From contig NC_086172.1 of NCBI RefSeq assembly GCF_023053635.1, positions 68,932,681 through 68,996,680 on the forward strand: DNA of 64,000 nucleotides, written 5' to 3'. The notes under the pieces are model-generated. The model worked only from the letters and a program-made list of their open reading frames with translations. It was not told the DNA's origin and did not search any database. The translations under genes were made by a program, and so were the position numbers. Source of the DNA: Elgaria multicarinata webbii (taxonomy: Eukaryota; Chordata; Lepidosauria; Squamata; Anguidae). This document shows, piece by piece, positions 60,301 through 64,000 of this stretch (positions within the stretch are counted from its first letter, which is position 1; every line of letters begins with the position of its first letter).

Positions 60301-62593
60301 AGCCGTGGTTTAAGGTGTCTTCTGAACAGGGCCACTGTGTTTTGAATAAATCAAGTAGTATTTAGCATATAAGGTATCAATGGCAAATTTTAGAAAAACA
60401 GTGATTTCCCCCTGCATTTGCTAGTGATTAATCTACATGTGAAAACTTAAAAATAGGGGGGAAATTCTTAAGATCTTACAAGTCAAGTTTCTCAAGTGGT
60501 TTTGAAGCAAAGTGGGATATATTTACAAAGTTCTGGTGTCTCAGTTGTGATGGTTATGTAAGTATTGCATTTAACTGGTTGCAATGCTCAATCTTTTTTT
60601 TCTAGTGAGCCAAGTAAATTTTAGGGACAGACAACAGGAGGCCCAATCTGGCCCCTTCGGATTCCCATTTCGCACCTAACATGGCCATGATCCTGGGGTC
60701 CCTGGCAATATACCAAAGCTGATTTATTCTGGCCCAAAGCACAGGTCAAAGAACTAATTAACTGCCTTCCATCTCGCTGAAGACCAATGGTGTGTGTGTT
60801 TGCCCCTTCTGTACCACAGTCGCTTCATGTCCATGTATGAGTCAAGACCTAGACTGGGGGTGCAGAACCTCTTTCAAGGCTAGAGTTCCATTTTGAAGCA
60901 GCTCTTGGGGGGGCTGCACTTTAGTGGTGGGCAAGGCCAAAGGGGCGGAGCCAATAAACCTAAATTGCTGTCATCTTTTAACTTAAAGCTCTTATTGGCA
61001 GGGACTAAGTCTTAGGGGAGGCATGTCAACCTTTTAGAATGGGGAGAAGCTGCACAGAACCTGGGAATCTGCCCAGCAATCAGTGGCTAGGGGAAAGTGG
61101 GTGGCCTCCTTGGAGACCCTGGGAGAGCCCTATTCGGCCCCTAGGCCTGAAGCTCTGCACCCCTGACCTAGACAAAAGGAGGACTTTTGTCTAGGCAGGC
61201 CTATCCAGTGAAATTTTAGAATGTTTTAAAGATGTCTTAATGTTTTAAAAATGTTTTAACCGTGTATGGTATGTTTCAAATCAATTTTTAATGTGTATTT
61301 TATATCATGTTTTTATACTGCTTGTTTTATACTTTTAATGGTTTTAGTTTTTGTGAATCGCCCAGGGAGCTTCAGCTGTTGGGCGGTATAAAAATGCAAT
61401 AAATAAAAATAAATAAAACAAATGGGCAACTGATGTGCATCAGGGAGGATTCTGACAGTCTCTTGCAATTCCATAAGGAATTTAAACTAAATAGGTCTTC
61501 TTCTGAGTCTTGGTCAGGTAGGAATGAGTTAGCAAGGTTGGGCTTTCAGCCCCTGGCAAGTATGTGTTTCTGCCTAGGACTCTCGTTTGTTATCTCTGGC
61601 AAATTAATAAAATAAATTGAAACCCCAAACAAGCTGAGTGATAGCCAAAAGGATGAGTGGGTGCAGTAGTAAGGCGTACAGGAACTAGAGATCATGGCGC
61701 CTTGTGTGTGTGTGTGTGTGTGTATCTCTCTCAGTGTTGTGCTTTTTCATTTTCCAAACCCTGCTTACTGCCAATATTCTTCTTGAAATCTTTACAGGAT
61801 ATTCCTCAATGTTTCCCAGAACGACAACACAGCACTTCGCCGTATGAACCTGCGGTCCTTCCTCATGGCTCCGCTGCAGAGAGTCACCAAATACCCGCTT
61901 CTGCTGAGCCGCATCATCAAAGCCACCATCGAGTACCACCCAGATCACAGCAGCCTGCGGGAGGCCAAGAGCCGCATTGAGTCCCACCTGGAGCACATCA
62001 ACATGAAAACCAAGCAGGAAGGGAACTCCTGGACTCTGCGTTCCTTCCGCCAGGACAGCAAGAAGAACAGGGAGGTCATTAACATCGAAATGAGGGAGAC
62101 CGCGATCAAGACCCTGGGCTGGCTGCGGGAAGAAACCCGCTTTGTTATGGAAGGGTCCCTGCAGCTGGCCCAGCCGCCTGACGGACAGTGGGTGAGAAAG
62201 GGCAGCAAGACCTTAAAGTTCCAGAACATGCAAGTGCTGCTCATGGTCAACATCAGACGTGCATCTGAATCTAGCTTCGAACCTGGGGAGCCAGGGCCGG
62301 TGAAAGATGCCGTGCTGGTACTTATCAGAGACAAAAACAACGGGAAGTTCAGTTTGCTCCGAGAGCCCTTGAGACTCAGTAACTGCGTGGTCTCTGTGGA
62401 TCCCGATTGTGATGATACGTTTGAACTTCTTGAGGTCAGGCGGGAGTCCTTCGTGTTCCGGGATGGTGACAAAGCACGGACTCACCACTGGTTCAGGCAG
62501 ATACGGCGGTACTCTCGGGAGTTGGGCTCTTGGAAGAAGCGGCGCAACGCCTTGCCCAACATCATGATTAGCGCATCTCACAATAGGTCATGA
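40391..62593 (+). CDS. PLEKHG7: Rho guanine nucleotide exchange factor, PLEKHG7-like (six coding exons)
   Basis: Dbl-family proteins activate Rho GTPases: the DH domain catalyses GDP release and the PH domain helps to position the DH at membranes. Six exons at 40391-41943, 48902-48998, 50839-51043, 52206-52834, 58778-58923 and 61798-62593 join with GT-AG junctions and matching phases (2, 0, 1, 0, 2) into 1141 codons ending in TGA. The DH domain spans about residues 757-945. It has the acidic first conserved region (FVNTEASYGEDL) and the signature LQRVTKYPLLLSRI near residue 900. The PH domain is about residues 990-1107 and ends in the usual Trp helix (HHWFRQIRRYS). The N-terminal 750 residues look mostly disordered, with two Cys clusters. 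I assign PLEKHG7 from memory of its DH sequence and its DH-PH layout with a large N-terminal exon. Another PLEKHG or ARHGEF paralogue is possible. A homology search was not possible. Confidence 0.75.
42137..42162. repeat. (TG)n microsatellite
   Basis: About 13 GT units, 190 bp after the exon 1 donor. Confidence 0.93.
42581..42811 (+). repeat. tRNA-derived SINE, near full length
   Basis: GAGCCAGTGTGGTGTAGTGA (A-box region), TTTCTAGTCCCC (B-box region), GACTGGGTGACTTTGGGCCA, ACCTACCTCACAGGGCTATT and a TTATAAACGTAATAATAC tail. Confidence 0.87.
43127..43261. mobile_element. hAT-like MITE with 8-bp target duplication
   Basis: The ends CAGCCTTTCCC and GGGGAAAGCTG are inverted. The flanks are CTTTAGTG (43119-43126) and GTTTAGTG (43262-43269), an 8-bp duplication with one difference. 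The interior has TTTTGGAATACAACTCCCAT. Confidence 0.88.
43397..43450 (+). repeat. CR1 LINE 3' end
   Basis: TCATAGAATTATAGAATAG, AGTTGGAAGGGGCCTACAAG and GCCATCGAGTC, the classic CR1 3' UTR pattern. Confidence 0.85.
43520..43640 (-). repeat. L2-like LINE 3' tail with long (TTTA)n
   Basis: A (TTTA)n run at 43525-43575, then TACATTTCTATACCACCCAA, AGCTCTCTGGGCGGTTCACA. A 17-bp unit (GCATAATCAAGACCAAT) is doubled at 43627-43660. Confidence 0.87.
43958..44310 (-). repeat. LINE tail split by a palindromic MITE
   Basis: TTTATACCCCACCTTATCAC on the left and GACCAAAAGGCAGCTTAGAA on the right read as one LINE tail with the MITE 43999-44181 between them. Confidence 0.6.
43999..44181. mobile_element. 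Palindromic MITE (GGGCTAATCTACACC ends)
   Basis: GGGCTAATCTACACCAAGCA then GGATATTGCACTATGAAAG at the left is reversed at the right (CTTTCATAGTGCAATATCCT, GCTTGGTGTAGATCTGGCCC). It shares GATCTACAC with 21983-22140, so it could be a distant relative. Confidence 0.87.
45513..45609 (+). repeat. CR1-like LINE 3' end
   Basis: GCTTGTGGGTTTCCCATCGA, CTGTGTGAACAGAATGCTGG, GGATGGACCCTTGGCTCTTC, ending TTATGTTCTTAAT. A hAT-like MITE begins at the next base. Confidence 0.82.
45610..45746. mobile_element. hAT-like palindromic MITE
   Basis: CAGCCTTCCCCAGCCTGTTG and GGACTACAACTCCCAGGATT, with the inverted arm GGGCAACAGATTCGGGAAGG then CTG. No 8-bp duplication is seen. Confidence 0.85.
47135..47600 (+). 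repeat. L2-like LINE 3' fragment
   Basis: CACTGGCTGCCAGTTTATTT (the conserved HWLP region in translation) runs on to the AT-rich end with ATGAATAAATGA. It is a diverged copy. Confidence 0.65.
47932..48106 (+). repeat. CR1-like LINE 3' end
   Basis: TCAATGGCTACTAGTCCTGA, GATGGCTTTATATTACCTCC and a final TCTTATGTTCTTAA. It is diverged. Confidence 0.75.
48318..48363. repeat. (ATT)n microsatellite
   Basis: About 15 uninterrupted ATT units. Confidence 0.95.
48902..48998 (+). CDS. PLEKHG7: PLEKHG7-like coding exon 2
   Basis: This is a 97-nt exon. The acceptor is CCTCGTAG at 48901 and the donor is CCCACA|GTGAGT, a near-perfect consensus. Its first base completes an AG|C serine codon from exon 1, and it then encodes 32 residues that begin CSAETTPETSSKG and end VEDHQQPT. 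The end phase is 0. It contains no recognised domain and is Ser/Thr/Glu-rich like the linker around it. The matching phases on both sides are the main support. Confidence 0.7.
48999..50838 (+). other. PLEKHG7-like intron 2
   Basis: This is a 1.8-kb intron. It contains one hAT-like MITE with a perfect 8-bp target duplication (49.7 kb) and an 18-bp palindrome at 50169-50186. I see nothing recognisable in 49000-49700 or 50200-50820. Confidence 0.7.
49723..49843. mobile_element. hAT-like MITE with perfect 8-bp target duplication
   Basis: Ends CTGCCTTTCCC and GGGAAGGCTG; CCTTAGGG occurs exactly at 49715-49722 and 49844-49851. The arms have GGGAAGGCTG and the TTGGAGTTGCAGTCCAGAC segment. Confidence 0.9.
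50839..51043 (+). CDS. PLEKHG7: PLEKHG7-like coding exon 3
   Basis: This is a 205-nt exon between the acceptor TTCCCTTCTAG and the donor GACCCCA|GTACGT. It enters in phase 0 and leaves in phase 1. It encodes a basic, serine-rich segment that begins ASSPNCRRSSSDISYET and continues to a Lys/Arg/Gln-rich helix-like stretch (KRKQLELKIAAAARQHAQKR). That stretch has the composition of an amphipathic or coiled-coil helix, although it is short. There is no ATG in a useful position, so the exon is seen only by reading the frame between splice sites. Confidence 0.72.
51044..52205 (+). other. PLEKHG7-like intron 3
   Basis: This is a 1.2-kb intron. A half-copy of the hAT-like MITE lies near 51.54-51.63 kb, next to a short imperfect repeat of a 9-bp unit (GATGGAGCN) at about 51506-51537. 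I see nothing else. Confidence 0.7.
51536..51625. repeat. Half-copy of hAT-like MITE
   Basis: ATTATGGGAGTTGTAGTCCC, ACACATCTGGAGGACATCAG and GTTGAGGAAGTCTGCC, with no left arm. Confidence 0.7.
52206..52834 (+). CDS. PLEKHG7: PLEKHG7-like coding exon 4 (linker, Cys cluster, first half of DH)
   Basis: This 629-nt exon begins after TTTTCTGCTCAG and ends at GAGCAG|GTAGCG, phase 0. It opens with a Ser/Gly-rich linker, then two similar short motifs, SADSGIV and RADSGIS. A Cys cluster follows at about residues 721-752 (CTDC, then CEKCLKC 24 residues later), and then the start of the DH domain. The DH part contains the conserved acidic helix ESVLEFVNTEASYGEDL and the helices up to EEIDQAFEQ. The donor is weaker than the others, but the join to exon 5 gives a continuous DH domain. 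Confidence 0.82.
53846..54065 (+). repeat. tRNA-derived SINE, first of a tandem pair
   Basis: TTTGCTCAGTGGTAGAGTGC (A-box) and AGATTCAATCCCTGGCATCC (B-box) are followed by a (TG/CG)n run, then CCTGGAGAATGCCTGCCAGA and a body like the second copy. Confidence 0.8.
54066..54250 (+). repeat. tRNA-derived SINE, second of a tandem pair
   Basis: AGCTGTAGCTCAGTGGTAGA (A-box), CAGTTTCAATCCCTAGCATC (B-box), then GACTGGGAAAGATTCCTGCC, CCTGGAGAGTTGCTGCCAGT. It is not a tRNA gene; the second stem and 3' end differ. Confidence 0.85.
54821..55215. mobile_element. Large palindromic element with subterminal hairpins
   Basis: Near each end is a local hairpin (ATCTTGGCTTAATTGGTCAAG and ATCTCGGCTTATTGAGCCAAG). 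Inner arms AACCATAGTTTCTTGTTACG and GGTAACTATAG are inverted about a centre near 55030. It is similar to 34440-34850. The family is unknown. Confidence 0.6.
55508..55770 (-). repeat. Young L2-like LINE 3' tail, second copy
   Basis: It is nearly identical in order and sequence to the 3' tail at 37300-37545, including TTAAATTTAAGTTAAAATTA, then AATACTGAGAGAATAAAAAG and CTTCAGCTGGCGATG. It stops there, so it is 5'-truncated. Confidence 0.92.
57118..57195 (+). repeat. Diverged L2-like tail
   Basis: CAGAGAGCTTCAGCTATGGG, GTGGTATAGAAATGTAAATC, diverged from the GGGAGCTTCAGCTGTTGGGC tail. Confidence 0.55.
57190..57660 (-). repeat. Possible L1 ORF2 C-terminal remnant
   Basis: On the - strand, segments GTLWIIKPFQKIKQGRRLPL, FQYLKVRHNVLGKIHQN and ISRTYRTLMTFYST resemble the C-terminal region of L1 ORF2. 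The match is from memory and the frame is broken. Confidence 0.4.
58150..58620 (-). repeat. L2-like LINE remnant, reverse transcriptase C-terminus
   Basis: On the - strand it matches the order seen at 37.5-38.0 kb (GGTCTTCAAGTCTCTCCAGA, GGAGTTCCACAGTTATGAGT, CAAGCCATTTAGGGCCTTCA). It ends 160 bp before exon 5. Confidence 0.7.
58778..58923 (+). CDS. PLEKHG7: PLEKHG7-like coding exon 5 (middle of DH domain)
   Basis: This is a 146-nt exon with the acceptor TGTTGGCAG and the donor CTCAG|GTGAGG, entering in phase 0 and leaving in phase 2. It encodes about 48 residues of the DH helical bundle: GDDDLMMVCIGEIFLEFVN, then MLPAFQTYC, then a Leu/Glu/Lys-rich helix ending KEKELL. It starts 6 bp inside a stretch that could be read as repeat-derived upstream, but the exon itself is clean. 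Confidence 0.8.
59322..59642. mobile_element. Pair of head-to-head MITEs (TAGGGTGACC family)
   Basis: The outer ends TAGGGTGACCATATGAAAAG and CTTTTCATATGGTCACCCTA are inverted. A second, internal pair of ends meets near 59470 (AGAGTGACCAGATTTAAAAG). The flanks ACTTATG and GCTTATG match in 6 of 7, consistent with a 7-bp duplication. The left copy spans 59322-59470, the right copy 59471-59642. Confidence 0.8.
59700..59780 (-). repeat. L2-like LINE 3' tail, diverged
   Basis: TACCTTTCTATATTGCCCAA, TAGCCAAAGGTTTCTGGGTG and GTATACAAAGATTAAAAA. Confidence 0.78.
59829..59848. repeat. (AC)n microsatellite
   Basis: About ten AC units. Confidence 0.85.
60230..60333. mobile_element. Small palindromic MITE (GGTTTAAGGTGTCTTCTGAA ends)
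   Basis: GACCCCTTCAGGAGACACCT then TAAACCAC is reversed at the right as GTGGTTTAAGGTGTCTTCTG then AACAGGGCC. The ends resemble the GGCCTGTTCAGAC family. Confidence 0.78.
61155..61415 (+). repeat. L2-like LINE 3' tail
   Basis: It ends TTGTGAATCGCCCAGGGAGC, TTCAGCTGTTGGGCGGTATA, AAAATGCAATAAATAAAAA. It is in the sense orientation relative to the gene. Confidence 0.85.
61703..61723. repeat. (TG)n microsatellite
   Basis: About ten TG units, 75 bp upstream of exon 6. Confidence 0.88.
61798..62593 (+). CDS. PLEKHG7: PLEKHG7-like last coding exon (end of DH and whole PH domain)
   Basis: This 796-nt exon follows the acceptor ATCTTTACAG and ends at TGA (62591-62593). It encodes the rest of the DH domain, including MNLRSFLMAPLQRV and TKYPLLLSRI, the conserved region that contacts the GTPase and packs the bundle. 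A linker follows (about residues 945-988), then the PH domain from FVMEGSLQL to WFRQIRRYSREL, with a short basic tail (WKKRRNALPN). The key DH motif is intact, so the exon looks functional. DH-PH regions are usually split by several introns, so one exon for this whole stretch is compact, but I have no orthologue to compare. Confidence 0.85.
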
Positions 62594-64000
62594 GAAGATT
62601 CTCACTGTGAAATGACTCGGCTGTGCTCAGAAATTCCGCTAGACCTGCTTTGGGTTGAGCATCTCCTTTCAATAGAACTGCACAAAGGATGAACGTTACC
62701 TCGCCAAATAGCACCAGAGTTACCTATGACCACTTCATTTTCTACCAAGAAGGACTTTGTAACAAGTACTACTTAATCAGTGTTTCTCAGATTCTAGGAG
62801 AATTGTGCCCCATTTTTAAACTTGCTAGATCTTCCACACAACCCAACCTAGAAACCTCATTGGGCGTATCTATCTAGCTCTTGCAACCTTTATGCTACCT
62901 TGCTCCTAACATACACACAGATGCAGGGTTGGATCAAGCATTTGCTTTCTGTGGGCGGAAGGGCTCTTTTCAACGGTCATGTCTCCCCCGGATTTTTAGG
63001 GATCCCCCTGCCTCTCACAGCTCAACCCATTTAGCAGGTCCCGACCTTCTGTGTAGCATTTTCAAGGGGTTGGAGGGGCTGAATTCTGCTCCTGCCAGCC
63101 CAGTCGCTTGCATCTGAATCTCAATCCAATCCACCAAAATTATAGATACGAGGAATGGGGAGACATTAACGTTGCACTTCCAAACCACTATGTGATTTGA
63201 AACTCAATTATTCTTCGAAATTTGCACTTCTCTGAATTTTCCAATCAAAAGATGCAGACAAAATTGTGTATAGTTGGGGAAACAATATTTAAAATGTATT
63301 GTATTAGGAATATTGCTGGCTAAAAATTTGTTTATTAGGCAAAAATGAATCATTAGGGGAAAAGTGCACAAAAAAGTTTATGAATTTTCATTGTGGGTTT
63401 TTAATTCTCAGCGTTCAGGATGAACCGAACGTCATATTGGAAAAACAAGGAACTGAAACAAATTTACATGTTTACTTACATACACACACCTGCTCAACCC
63501 CCCACAAATTTCCTCTTCTTGGCTACTACGCAGCTCCCACCCCATGCCATGATCGCTAGCTTGAGGCAACTCAGAATGGTCAGGGACTCACCATTCCACT
63601 CCTCCCTTTCAGCAAATCCGCTGAGGCAGAAACTCACACTGAGTTTCTTTATAAGCCTACTACCAAGGAGACTTCTAAAACTCTGCTCCCTCTTTTGTGG
63701 GTGTCCCACAAACTTGTCCTGGAGACTTATGCTCCCCATTTTGAGAAACACTGCCTGAAGGGGTGATGAAGTGAGGGCCACACTGAATCAGATGCCACAA
63801 TGGCTTGCCATCTTGAGAGGAGGCTAGTAGCCAACCCACTATTCACAGTAATTTAGCAGGCTGGTAGCAAGAAGGAAAGTGCTGCTAGCTTGAAGATTGC
63901 TTGTTAAGTGTTGAACGAAGGTCAAGTACAAGGGATCACACATGGATTTTAGGAATACAGGTTCTACCCTGGTTAGCCAAGAGAATCACTTCACCAAAAC
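62594..64000 (+). other. 3' flank or 3' UTR of PLEKHG7-like gene
   Basis: This stretch follows the stop codon. It is AT-rich and free of repeats that I recognise. I found no AATAAA or ATTAAA before the window end, so the poly(A) site is either non-canonical or beyond 64 kb. No other gene is visible. Confidence 0.5.

Larger units (their letters stand above)
58924..61797 (+). other. PLEKHG7-like intron 5
   Basis: This 2.9-kb intron holds a head-to-head MITE pair (59.32-59.64 kb), an L2 tail on the - strand (59.70 kb), an (AC)n run, a small palindromic MITE (60.23 kb), an L2 tail on the + strand (61.16-61.41 kb) and a (TG)n run about 75 bp before the exon 6 acceptor. I see nothing recognisable in 60340-61150. 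Confidence 0.7.

Overview
This is vertebrate nuclear DNA, and the mix of interspersed repeats points to a squamate reptile (lizard or snake). The repeats are L2- and CR1-type LINE fragments, tRNA-derived SINEs, and many palindromic non-autonomous DNA transposons. Some carry 8-bp (hAT-like), 3-bp TTA (PIF/Harbinger-like) or 7-bp target duplications. The species cannot be named from the sequence alone. There are no bacterial, phage or CRISPR features.

Only one host protein-coding gene is supported. It lies on the + strand from about 40.2 kb to 62.6 kb and is a Dbl-family Rho guanine nucleotide exchange factor with a DH-PH module at its C-terminus, most likely PLEKHG7. Six coding exons can be placed by reading frame, splice sites and matching phases: 40391-41943, 48902-48998, 50839-51043, 52206-52834, 58778-58923 and 61798-62593. 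Together they give an uninterrupted frame of 1141 codons. The first coding exon is very large, holds almost half of the protein, and has no domain that I recognise. The last exon holds the second half of the DH domain and the whole PH domain.

The 40 kb upstream of the gene shows no host exon that I can defend and is intergenic or deep 5' sequence full of repeats. From left to right it holds: a SINE cut by the window edge; a GC-rich repeat with a hairpin; an LTR-element fossil with a nested SINE (2.1-4.0 kb); L2 fragments; hAT-like MITEs; a MITE with a second GC-rich, TTA-flanked MITE inside it (16.0-16.9 kb); an L2 fragment nested in a CR1-like fragment (19.8-20.5 kb); a transposon of about 1 kb carrying four roughly 150-bp internal repeats (23.4-24.4 kb); a SINE nested in a MITE (27.7-28.2 kb); a CR1 reverse-transcriptase fragment (28.5-29.2 kb); and a young 5'-truncated L2-like LINE (37.3-38.2 kb).

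The introns hold more of the same repeats, including tandem tRNA-derived SINEs at 53.8-54.2 kb, a second copy of the young L2 tail at 55.5 kb, and a head-to-head MITE pair at 59.3-59.6 kb. I found no self-contained new gene system. The features most worth a second look are the layered repeat insertions with readable target duplications, the MITE family with 7-bp duplications, the hAT-like MITEs carrying a ZNF143/THAP11-like motif, and two cysteine clusters in the RhoGEF.
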